Positions 22,632 to 29,771 of a DNA stretch of 64,000 bases are shown piece by piece (the stretch's first letter is position 1; each line of letters begins with the position of its first letter). Source of the DNA: Hominenteromicrobium mulieris (lineage in GTDB: Bacteria; Bacillota; Clostridia; Oscillospirales; Acutalibacteraceae); the NCBI RefSeq assembly GCF_020687165.1, contig NZ_JAJEQC010000004.1; one strand, 5' to 3'. Under the pieces are notes generated by a model. The model searched no databases. It was given only the letters and a program-made list of their open reading frames with translations, and was not told the origin of the DNA. The position numbers were made by a program, and so were the translations under genes.

Positions 22632-22704
22632 AGCGGACGACGAGGCTCGAACTCGCTACCTCCACCTTGGCAAGGTGGCGCTCTACCAGATGAGCTACGT
22701 CCGC
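22632..22704 (-). tRNA. tRNA-Gly (anticodon GCC)
   Basis: 73 bases on the minus strand. The acceptor stem is GCGGACG/CGTCCGC, the D-arm contains AGCTCATCTGGTAGAGC, the anticodon stem is CCACC/GGTGG with loop TTGCCAA (GCC), and the T-arm has GTTCGAGC. CCA is not encoded. It has its own promoter and terminator, so it is a single-gene unit. Confidence 0.97.
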
Positions 22705-22742
22705 ATTTCGGATTTCGTGTCACTTGTTTCGCAACGTGATTT

Positions 22743-22771
22743 ATTATAACGGAGATGACCCGATTTGTCAA
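22743..22771 (-). promoter_or_regulatory. tRNA-Gly promoter
   Basis: Consensus -35 TTGACA (22766-22771) and -10 TATAAT (22743-22748), minus strand, spacer 17. Confidence 0.85.
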
Positions 22772-22809
22772 GCCTATTTTTGAATTTTTCCGACTTTTTT
22801 CGTAAATGC

Positions 22810-22837
22810 TTGCAATCCGTGAAAAAACTGCTATACT
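22810..22837 (+). promoter_or_regulatory. Promoter of the zinc-ribbon membrane protein gene
   Basis: -35 TTGCAA (22810-22815) and -10 TATACT (22832-22837), spacer 16. Confidence 0.6.
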
Positions 22838-22909
22838 TTATGCAATGATTTTCGGCAGCACTGTGCGAATACGGAGCTGCTTTCTGTTATTTTAGAAGGA
22901 GTTATGTTT

Positions 22910-23380
22910 ATGTATTGTAAAACCTGCCGTCAACCGCTGCCTCACGATGCCCGCCGCTGCCCAAACTGCGGCGCACCTGTTGAAAACACCGTTTTGCAAA
23001 GCGGCGCACGGGATTTCACCGCCGACTACGACCCGCGCGACATTCAGGAGAATCGCGGCTGGGGCATTCTTTCCTACCTCGGCTTTTTGGTACTCATCCC
23101 CATTTTCGCTGCGCGCAACTCGTATTTTGCGCGTTTTCACGCAAACCAGGGGCTTGTGCTGTTTCTTTTCCACGCGTGCTATTCGGTGCTGACGCGCATC
23201 ATCACGAACATCTTAAACCTCGCGCTCGGCTTTATACCGTTTGTGCCGGGCATGATCTCCGCCGCGCTGCAATTTATCGGCATCATCTTCTTTGTGCTGA
23301 TGATCCTCGGCATCGCAAACGCCGCTTCCGGCAAAGTAAAGGAGCTGCCGTTCATCGGCCGTATTCGCCTTTTGAAATAA
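22910..23380 (+). CDS. Zinc-ribbon membrane protein (DUF4870-like)
   Basis: 156 residues. The N-terminus is a zinc ribbon, YCKTCRQPLPHDARRCPNCGAPV, with two CxxC pairs. A short linker is followed by two to three membrane helices (GILSYLGFLVLIPIF, FHANQGLVLFLFHACYSVL, IGIIFFVLMILGIANAA). The FHANQGL motif and helix layout match DUF4870/Tic20-like small membrane proteins. The start is set at the second ATG (22910) since GGAG is eight bases away; the ATG at 22904 is only two bases from it. The function is unknown. It is monocistronic with its own terminator. Confidence 0.85.
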   Translation: MYCKTCRQPLPHDARRCPNCGAPVENTVLQSGARDFTADYDPRDIQENRGWGILSYLGFLVLIPIFAARNSYFARFHANQGLVLFLFHACYSVLTRIITNILNLALGFIPFVPGMISAALQFIGIIFFVLMILGIANAASGKVKELPFIGRIRLLK

Positions 23381-23398
23381 CCGTACATAGCAAAATTG

Positions 23399-23430
23399 CC
23401 CTGCGGGATTTTCTTTCGCAGGGTATTTTT
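23399..23430 (+). terminator. Terminator after the zinc-ribbon protein gene
   Basis: CCCTGCG...CGCAGGG stem followed by TATTTTTAT. Confidence 0.8.
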
Positions 23431-23452
23431 ATACGCGAATTTCGCAAAACCG

Positions 23453-23481
23453 TTGCGCATAAAGTCGATATATGCTATACT
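23453..23481 (+). promoter_or_regulatory. Promoter of the thiW-thiM-thiE operon
   Basis: -35 TTGCGC (23453-23458) and -10 TATACT (23476-23481), spacer 17, followed by a 240-base leader with the riboswitch. Confidence 0.65.
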
Positions 23482-23565
23482 GCGTAAGGAAAAATTCAGC
23501 GTTCGGCGGATTTTAATCAAGCGGCAGCGCGGGGGAGCGCCCGATTTGCCGTGCCGGACTGCTTT

Positions 23566-23661
23566 CACATAGCGATGGGACTCCGTGTTTCGGATTGAGA
23601 GGAAGCAATTGAGCTTCGACCGCCCGGCCTGAATTTACATTCGAGCGCGCTTCGCTATGTG
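23566..23661 (+). promoter_or_regulatory. TPP riboswitch (divergent sequence)
   Basis: P1 is formed by CACATAGCGA (23566) and TTCGCTATGTG (23651). Inside are a GGGACTCCG/CGGA helix, the conserved TGAGAG (23596-23601), a GAAGC/GCTTC side hairpin, and CCTGA (23638-23642) leading to a short hairpin and GAGCG. The order matches the thi-box. The second sensor arm deviates from the usual CUGGAUAAUGCCAG. The downstream thiamine genes support the call. Confidence 0.75.
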
Positions 23662-23721
23662 CATTTGTGCGCCTCTTTTAAATATGGGTCGGAAACGCTT
23701 ATATTTAGAGAGGTACAAAAA

Positions 23722-24276
23722 ATGAAAAGAGAACACATTCTGAAAATGGTCATGCTTGCAATGCTCGTCGCCATCGGCGTCGTCATTTCGCCGATTTTGC
23801 GCGTGGAGGGCATGTGCCCCATGGCGCATCTCATCAACATTGTCTGCTCCGTTTTCCTCGGTCCATGGTATTCCCTGCTGTGCGCCACGCTTATCGGCAT
23901 CATTCGCATGACGCTGATGGGCATTCCGCCGCTTGCCTTAACCGGCGCGGTGTTCGGCGCGTTTCTTTCCGGCGTATTTTACCGCCTTTCGGGCGGCAAG
24001 ATCCTTTGCGCAGTGCTCGGCGAAGTGTTCGGCACCGGCGTCATCGGCGCGCTGGCTTCTTATCCGGTGATGACGTACATCGTCGGGCGCGAGGGGTTGA
24101 CATGGGCTTTTTATATTCCGTCGTTCATCGGCGGCACGCTGATCGGCGGCTTCATTGCGTTCGTGTTCCTCATGGCGCTGCGCCGCAACGGACTGCTTGC
24201 AAAATTCCAGCATGATTTGGGGGCGAAGGTCTATGACACCACAGCTGCAAAACGCGCTGCTCAAAGCACGAAATGA
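23722..24276 (+). CDS. thiW: ECF transporter substrate-binding subunit for thiazole/thiamine precursor (ThiW)
   Basis: 184-residue integral membrane S component with about five to six helices. The segments HLINIVCSVFLGPWYSLLCATLIGIIR, GAVFGAFLSGVFYR and GEVFGTGVIGALASYPV follow the ThiW pattern; only fragments are quoted. It would capture a thiazole or thiamine precursor and work with the shared EcfAA'T module, not encoded here. The start follows GAGAGG. It lies behind a TPP-type riboswitch, and its 3' end overlaps thiM by 44 bases, so the import and kinase steps are co-expressed. Confidence 0.88.
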   Translation: MKREHILKMVMLAMLVAIGVVISPILRVEGMCPMAHLINIVCSVFLGPWYSLLCATLIGIIRMTLMGIPPLALTGAVFGAFLSGVFYRLSGGKILCAVLGEVFGTGVIGALASYPVMTYIVGREGLTWAFYIPSFIGGTLIGGFIAFVFLMALRRNGLLAKFQHDLGAKVYDTTAAKRAAQSTK

Positions 24277-25042
24277 TCTGCGCGAGACGGCGCCGCTCAT
24301 CCACTGCATCACGAATCCGATTGCGATTAACGACTGCGCGAACGGGATTCTCGCCGTGGGCGGAAAGCCTATCATGGCGGAGCATCCCGACGAGGTGGAG
24401 GAAATCACGTGCATAGCGGGAGCGCTCGGCGTAAACATCGGCAACATCACAGACGCGCGCCGCACCTCCGTTTTGACGAGTGCCAAGGCGGCGAAAACGG
24501 CCGGTGTGCCGATCTCTTTTGACGCGGTGGGCGTGACGTGCAGCGCCCTGCGCCGCGACCTGACGCACACGCTGCTGCGCGAGGCTTGCCCGGAAATTTT
24601 GAAGGGCAACGACGCGGAGATTCGCGCCATTGCGGGCGCGCATTTTGAAAGTCGCGGCATTGATGTTTTACGGACAAACACGGCGGAAACGATTGAAATT
24701 GCAAAAATGCTCGCCTCTACCCTGCACTGCGTGGTGCTCGTCACCGGCAAAACGGACATTATCACAAACGGCGAAACAACTGAGCTGTGCGAAAACGGCA
24801 CACCACGCCTGTCGCTCGTCACCGGCACGGGCTGCATGGTACACGCGTTGTGCGCTTCATACAGCGCCGTGACGGATCCGTTTACGGCTGCGGTTTTAGC
24901 CGTTTCCACCATGGGCATTTGCGGCGAGCTGGCCGAACGGAAATCCGAGGGGCTCGGGTCGTTCCGCATTGCGCTTTTGGACGCACTTTCGCTGCTTTCG
25001 GACGATGATTACACGCGTTTATTACAGCTGCGCGAAGTTTAA
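24233..25042 (+). CDS. thiM: Hydroxyethylthiazole kinase
   Basis: 269 residues. It phosphorylates 4-methyl-5-(2-hydroxyethyl)thiazole for thiamine salvage. PLIHCITNPIAINDCANGILAVGG near the N-terminus (quoted in part), NIGNITDARR, and the ribokinase-like GTGCMVHALCASY with the conserved Cys near residue 195 identify the family. The start was chosen at MTPQLQNALL after GGGGGCGAAGGT, inside the end of thiW. thiE follows directly, giving a salvage operon: uptake, kinase, then coupling. Confidence 0.95.
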   Translation: MTPQLQNALLKARNDLRETAPLIHCITNPIAINDCANGILAVGGKPIMAEHPDEVEEITCIAGALGVNIGNITDARRTSVLTSAKAAKTAGVPISFDAVGVTCSALRRDLTHTLLREACPEILKGNDAEIRAIAGAHFESRGIDVLRTNTAETIEIAKMLASTLHCVVLVTGKTDIITNGETTELCENGTPRLSLVTGTGCMVHALCASYSAVTDPFTAAVLAVSTMGICGELAERKSEGLGSFRIALLDALSLLSDDDYTRLLQLREV

Positions 25043-25058
25043 AAGAAGGAGTTTTTCT

Positions 25059-25697
25059 ATGAAATTCGATCCTACCTTATACCTTGTGACCGACAGCACC
25101 GGCCGCACGGACGATGACTTTCTTTCCATCCTCGAAAAGGCACTCACGGGCGGTGTGACGCTGGTGCAGCTGCGCGAAAAAGAGCGCGGCGGCGGTGAAT
25201 ACCTGCGCCTTGCGCGCCTCACAAAAGCTGTTTGCGACCGTTACCGCGTGCCGCTTATCATCGACGACCGCGCGGACATCGCCATGGCGGCAGATGCGGC
25301 GGGCGTACACGTAGGTCAAAGTGATCTGCCCGTCTGTGAAGCAAGAAAGCTTTTAGGTGAAGATAAAATCGTCGGCGCAACGGCAAAAACCGTGGAGCAG
25401 GCGCAGAAAGCGTACCGCGAAGGCGCGGACTACCTCGGCACGGGCGCGATCTTCCCGACGACCACGAAGGTGAAAACCGTGCTGACGCCGGTTTCGCGCC
25501 TGAACGATGTCTGCCGCAGCGTGCCGATCCCGGTCGTGGCCATAGGCGGTTTAAATGCCGGGAACATGGATGTTTTGAATGGCAGTCCCATTGACGGCAT
25601 AGCGGTCGTTTCGGCCATCATGAAGAGTGCAGATCCCGAAGCTGCCGCGCGGGAGCTTTTCGCGCGCGTGCGGGTGATTAAAGAAAATAACCGCTGA
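25059..25697 (+). CDS. thiE: Thiamine-phosphate synthase
   Basis: 212-residue TIM barrel that joins HMP pyrophosphate with thiazole phosphate to make thiamine monophosphate. Conserved motifs are TLVQLREK-like LVQLREKERGG, LIIDDRADIAMAADAAGVHVGQ (partly quoted), GATAKTVEQA, YLGTGAIFPTTTK and VAIGGLNAGN. AAGGAG precedes the start. It is the last gene of the thiamine salvage operon. No HMP-P kinase (ThiD) is present nearby, so that step must be encoded elsewhere. Confidence 0.95.
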   Translation: MKFDPTLYLVTDSTGRTDDDFLSILEKALTGGVTLVQLREKERGGGEYLRLARLTKAVCDRYRVPLIIDDRADIAMAADAAGVHVGQSDLPVCEARKLLGEDKIVGATAKTVEQAQKAYREGADYLGTGAIFPTTTKVKTVLTPVSRLNDVCRSVPIPVVAIGGLNAGNMDVLNGSPIDGIAVVSAIMKSADPEAAARELFARVRVIKENNR

Positions 25698-25798
25698 AAG
25701 GCATAGAATGCTACACTTTGTGCTGATTTCACAAATTGAAACGACATTTGGCGGTGAAATCTTTTCCGAAATGACACACGGTTTTTACGCGCGGTTTA

Positions 25799-25827
25799 TT
25801 GACTCTGCGTTTTACCGGTAGTATGAT
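25799..25827 (+). promoter_or_regulatory. Orphan promoter before a 100-base gene-free stretch
   Basis: -35 TTGACT (25799-25804) and -10 TATGAT (25822-25827), spacer 17. It leads only into the terminator at 25895-25928. Confidence 0.45.
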
Positions 25828-25894
25828 AATGGTAGAAGCAAAATTCCCCATAATTTGCGTACAAGCCACTTTTTATAAATCCACACCTTAAACG

Positions 25895-25928
25895 AAAAAA
25901 TCACCGAGTTTTTCCTCGGTGATTTTTT
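25895..25928. terminator. Bidirectional terminator between thiE and the rhamnosidase gene
   Basis: AAAAAATCACCGAG and CTCGGTGATTTTTT are perfect 14-base arms; T runs in both directions serve both convergent units. Confidence 0.85.
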
Positions 25929-25998
25929 CGTTATAAAGCGTCGGCAAAAAGATTTTTCGTTCTTTTTGCCGGCGCTCTCTGTTTATTCTTAAAAACTT

Positions 25999-28638
25999 TT
26001 ACAGTGTAAACGTATACGTACCCGCGGTGAGCGTCATTTCTTCCGTAGTGCCGTCTTTTTTCGGCAGGTAGACTTCCGCTTCGGCGTCAAACGGGATGAC
26101 GACGGTATACGTCACTTCGCCGTTATCCTCGTACTGCCAGCCGGTTTCATAGTAGCCTGCGGCGGTATTGACCTTGGCTTTTGCCGCGCCGAGCCTTACA
26201 TCGGGCTGCGGGCGGATGACGGCCTTTTTATAACCGGGCACGTCCGGCACGGGGTTCAGGCCGCAGACGTTCTTATACACCCATTCGAACACCGCGCCGT
26301 AAGCGTAGTGGTTCATGGAGTTCATGCCGATGCCGCTGATCTTACCGTCCGGATTGACGGAGTTCCAGCGCTCCCAGATCGTTGTGGCACCCATATTGAC
26401 CTCATACAGCCAGCCGGGATTTTCCTCGTTCAAAAGCAGCGTATAGGCTTCTGCATTCGCGCCGTTATCGGAGAGCGCGCGGCACAGCACAGGTGTGCCG
26501 AGGAAGCCGGTCTTCAGCTTGCCTTTATTCATCGCGAGCAGGCCGCGCAGGGTTTCGGTGATCTTCTCGCGCGCGAACTCCGGCGCAAGCCCAAACGAAA
26601 GCGAAATGGCGTTGCCGGTCTGCGTTGCGGCCGCGCATCTGCCGCCCGCAGTGTAAAACTCGCGGCGGATGGCGTCGAGAATTTCGTCTGCACGCTTTTT
26701 GTAGACGTCGTACTCGGTCGTTTTGCCGAGCGCGCGTGCGGCGTTTGCAACGCACATGGTGCTCTTATAGTAGTAGGCGGAGCACAGGAATGTAATGTCC
26801 GTGCCGCCGAGAACAGACTCGGGATTGAAGCCGGATTCCGGGCCGTCCAGTGCAAGCCAATCGGCAAAGTGGAACTCAATGCCCGGCCACAGACGCGTTG
26901 CGCCGTGCGCTTCATCGTAGCGGTAGATCCAATCCGCCCACAGCTTCATGCTCTCGAAGCCGTTTTCGAGCACGCTGATATCGCCCGTTGCAATGTAGGT
27001 TTCCCAAGGGACGATGGCCGCGGCATCTGCCCAGCCACAGTGACCGCCGCCGTTTGCGAGCATTGGGTTTGCTTCGCCCGGCTTGCGGCTGATGAGCAGC
27101 GGGGCAACATCCGGCACCTTGCCGTCAAGGCGCTTCTGTTCCTCCAAAAGGTCTCGGATATACTTCGTATAGAACGCGCCGCAATCCATGTTGTAGTTCG
27201 CCGTGGGGCAGAACGCCTGCGCGTCGCCCGTCCAGCCCATGCGCTCGTCGCGCTGCGGGCAGTCGGTCGGCACGTCGAGGAAGTTATCGCGCTGACTCCA
27301 GACAGAGTTCAAATACAGGCGGTTGACCTTCTCGTTTGCGGTCGTGATCTCGCCGGTTTGCTCGAGGTCGGAATACATGGCCCACGCCTGAATATCCGTG
27401 ATGCCGGTGAGGTCTGCCACGCCGGAGAATTTGATGTAGCGGAAGCCGTAGAAGGTCGCAATCGGTCGAATAAAGGCTTTTTTGCCCGTCGAAATATAGC
27501 GGTATTCGGAAAGTGCAGTGCGCAGGTTATCGCGGTAGAAGCAGTCATCCTGCAACAGCTCGCCGGTCTGCACGCGCAGCTCGACACCTGCGGGCAGGTC
27601 GGCCATGAACGTGAACCAACCCGTAATGTTCTGGCCGAGGTCGAACACAAGCTCGTTTTTCGGCGTGGTGATCTGCTTCGGGGTGATGATATGCTTTGCT
27701 TTTACGGGCAGCGAGAGGCGCGCGGAAATTGCGCCGAGGTTCGTCGTGGTGTTGCGCTTCACCGGCTGCCAATTTGCATAGGTGCAGGACGGCGCGCACC
27801 AGTTTTCGATTTCGAGGTTCGCATCGTAGCGCTCGCCGTCGTAGATGTTGCCGAACGTCAGCGGGTTCGGCGCGCACTGCCAGCTTTCGTCCGTGACGAT
27901 GACGGTCTCGCCCTGCGTGGTGGTGACGTGCAGCTCACCGAAGAGCAGGTATTCCTCTGTGTACATGTTGCAGGGTTTTCCCGGGAAATTCGTTTCGTAA
28001 TCGCCGACGACGCCGTCAAAACCAAAGCGGCCTTTCGCCCAGCCGTTGCCCAAAATGGCGCCGATGACGTTTTCGCCGGTGTGAATGAGGTCGGTCACGT
28101 CGTAGGTCTGGTACTGAATCCAGCTGTCGTAGGCGGTGCAACCGGGGGCAAGGTACTCATCGTTCGCCTTTTCGCCGTTCAAATAGAGCTCGTAGATGCC
28201 GAGACCCGTGAAGTATGCGCGGGCAGAGAGAACTTCGCCGATGATCTCAAACGCGCGGCGCATGTACGGGGCGGTGTCCGGCGCAAGGCACGGAGAAATA
28301 CGCTGTGCCGTGAACGGCTCATCAAGCTTTGCGGTCTCGAACCACGCAGTGTCGCTTGTGACCAATTCACCGTTATCGCCCATAACGGTAACGCGCCAGA
28401 AATAGCGCGTGCGGGGCTCGAGGGCGATTTCCACCGGTACACCGAGGGACGACGCGGTTTTGCACGCGCCGGTATCAAAGATAACGTCGGCAAAATTCTC
28501 CGTTTTGGAAACCTCCACGCGCGCCCAAAGCTGCTTTTTCGCTTCGGTATCCGTGACTGTCCACGAGACGTGCGGCGTTTTCAGATCAAAACCGAGCGGG
28601 TTGGCGATACGGTTTGTTTTCATTCTCTGAATTTTCAT
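25999..28638 (-). CDS. Alpha-L-rhamnosidase (GH78)
   Basis: 879 residues, no signal peptide, so probably cytoplasmic. It removes terminal alpha-L-rhamnose from plant glycans or flavonoid glycosides. Order: N-terminal beta-sandwich (NPLGFDLKTPHVSW), carbohydrate-binding-like domain (LGNGWAKGRFGF), the (alpha/alpha)6 barrel with the GH78 hallmark DVPTDCPQRDERMGWTGDAQ (catalytic acid in DERMGW) and WERWNS, and a C-terminal beta domain. The start (MKIQRMKTNR) follows AAAGGAAC; a 47-residue upstream extension is unsupported. Imported oligosaccharides could be supplied by the LplABC-type transporter encoded about 1 kb away. Confidence 0.94.
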   Translation of the reverse strand: MKIQRMKTNRIANPLGFDLKTPHVSWTVTDTEAKKQLWARVEVSKTENFADVIFDTGACKTASSLGVPVEIALEPRTRYFWRVTVMGDNGELVTSDTAWFETAKLDEPFTAQRISPCLAPDTAPYMRRAFEIIGEVLSARAYFTGLGIYELYLNGEKANDEYLAPGCTAYDSWIQYQTYDVTDLIHTGENVIGAILGNGWAKGRFGFDGVVGDYETNFPGKPCNMYTEEYLLFGELHVTTTQGETVIVTDESWQCAPNPLTFGNIYDGERYDANLEIENWCAPSCTYANWQPVKRNTTTNLGAISARLSLPVKAKHIITPKQITTPKNELVFDLGQNITGWFTFMADLPAGVELRVQTGELLQDDCFYRDNLRTALSEYRYISTGKKAFIRPIATFYGFRYIKFSGVADLTGITDIQAWAMYSDLEQTGEITTANEKVNRLYLNSVWSQRDNFLDVPTDCPQRDERMGWTGDAQAFCPTANYNMDCGAFYTKYIRDLLEEQKRLDGKVPDVAPLLISRKPGEANPMLANGGGHCGWADAAAIVPWETYIATGDISVLENGFESMKLWADWIYRYDEAHGATRLWPGIEFHFADWLALDGPESGFNPESVLGGTDITFLCSAYYYKSTMCVANAARALGKTTEYDVYKKRADEILDAIRREFYTAGGRCAAATQTGNAISLSFGLAPEFAREKITETLRGLLAMNKGKLKTGFLGTPVLCRALSDNGANAEAYTLLLNEENPGWLYEVNMGATTIWERWNSVNPDGKISGIGMNSMNHYAYGAVFEWVYKNVCGLNPVPDVPGYKKAVIRPQPDVRLGAAKAKVNTAAGYYETGWQYEDNGEVTYTVVIPFDAEAEVYLPKKDGTTEEMTLTAGTYTFTL

Positions 28639-28867
28639 GTTCCGTTCCTTTCTGTGCGTTTGCACGTGCGGCTTTTTCCTTTGCCGCTTCGTATTCCGGC
28701 CGCGTAAAGCTGCGGCATTTTGTTCTATTTCACAGAATATCAGATATGAAGATGAAAAACAAGGACTCAATTTCCGCAAAAATACGTCCTTATTTTCAGT
28801 AATTGCATGCGAAGATGTTGAACCAAGCCGTTTTCAAAAGTTCTTATAGGTTAGCCGCGACTTTAGC

Positions 28868-28896
28868 TTGACACAAGTCCATATTTGTGGTTTAAT
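28868..28896 (+). promoter_or_regulatory. mntP promoter
   Basis: -35 TTGACA (28868-28873) and -10 TTTAAT (28891-28896), spacer 17, just ahead of the manganese riboswitch. Confidence 0.7.
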
Positions 28897-28932
28897 AAGC
28901 AAACATGAGTATCGGTGCCGCAAAGCGACACT

Positions 28933-29056
28933 GCGATAAGGGAGTAGTCGGCGCGAAGCGCTGTATGGTCGACACACTTGAGGAAACTCACGGCTATGCA
29001 TGAAATGACGAGACTTATCCGAAAGGCATCTCCGGCTTTTCGGGTGAGTCTTTTTT
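28933..29056 (+). promoter_or_regulatory. Manganese riboswitch (yybP-ykoY) with overlapping terminator
   Basis: The aptamer starts GCGATAAGGGAGTAG, contains the GTCGAC and TTGAGGAAACTC arms, and closes with ATGACGAGACTTATCC (to 29022), the recognisable yybP-ykoY core. The 3' P1 strand GACTTATCCGAAA also forms the 5' arm of a terminator (29013-29056) ending TTTTTT. Mn-stabilised P1 would therefore prevent termination and switch on mntP. Confidence 0.88.
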
Positions 29057-29109
29057 ATTGCCCGCGCACGTATATTTTTATAACAAAACAACGGAAAACG
29101 GTGATCAAA

Positions 29110-29682
29110 ATGAACTTATGGGAACTATTAATTCTGGCAGTTGGCCTTTCAATGGACGCATTTGCGGTTTCGGTATGTAAGGGGCTTTCGGTGAAAAAGC
29201 TGAAAGCGAAACACATGCTGACTGTGGGCGCCTATTTTGGCGGATTTCAGGCACTGATGCCTCTTTTAGGGTACATTTTGGGTATACAGTTCCAGTCAAT
29301 GATTCAGCAGTTCGACCACTGGATCGCGTTTGTGCTGCTGGTGCTGATCGGCCTGAGCATGATAAAGGAATCGCGCGAGGAAGCGGAGAACCTCAACGAT
29401 TCGTTCAGCTTTAAGACGATGCTGCCGCTCGCGGTGGCGACGAGCATCGACGCGCTGGCGGTGGGCGTAACGTTCGCGTTTTTGCAGGTCAAAATCGTAC
29501 CGGCCATCAGCTTTATCGGCGCAACGACGTTCATTCTTTCGGCGATCGGTATTCGCATCGGCAACATTTTCGGCGCGAAGTATAAATCGAAAGCAGAGCT
29601 TGTCGGCGGCATCGTGCTGATTTTGATGGGTGCGAAAATTTTGTTAGAGCACCTCGGCGTACCGGATATGATTTTCGGTTAA
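29110..29682 (+). CDS. mntP: Manganese efflux pump MntP
   Basis: 190 residues with six predicted membrane helices. LAVGLSMDAFAVSVCKGL and AVATSIDALAVGVTFA are the paired, inverted halves of the MntP (formerly YebN/DUF204) family, with the Asp residues that carry Mn2+. The start was placed at MNLWELLILAVG because the alignable family sequence begins there; the ribosome site is weak. Longer readings run into the riboswitch. It exports excess Mn and is induced by Mn through the leader. Confidence 0.93.
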   Translation: MNLWELLILAVGLSMDAFAVSVCKGLSVKKLKAKHMLTVGAYFGGFQALMPLLGYILGIQFQSMIQQFDHWIAFVLLVLIGLSMIKESREEAENLNDSFSFKTMLPLAVATSIDALAVGVTFAFLQVKIVPAISFIGATTFILSAIGIRIGNIFGAKYKSKAELVGGIVLILMGAKILLEHLGVPDMIFG

Positions 29683-29698
29683 GAACCGGAAACAAGAA

Positions 29699-29742
29699 AG
29701 CGCCCCGCTTCCTTTTATGGAAAGCGGGGCGCTGTTTTGTTT
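29699..29742. terminator. Bidirectional terminator between mntP and the sugar ABC operon
   Basis: AGCGCCCCGCTT/AAGCGGGGCGCT stem with GTTTTGTTTT on the plus strand; the convergent operon ends 30 bases later. Confidence 0.8.
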
Positions 29743-29771
29743 TAATTTACGAACTAAAGTAACCCGTTAAA

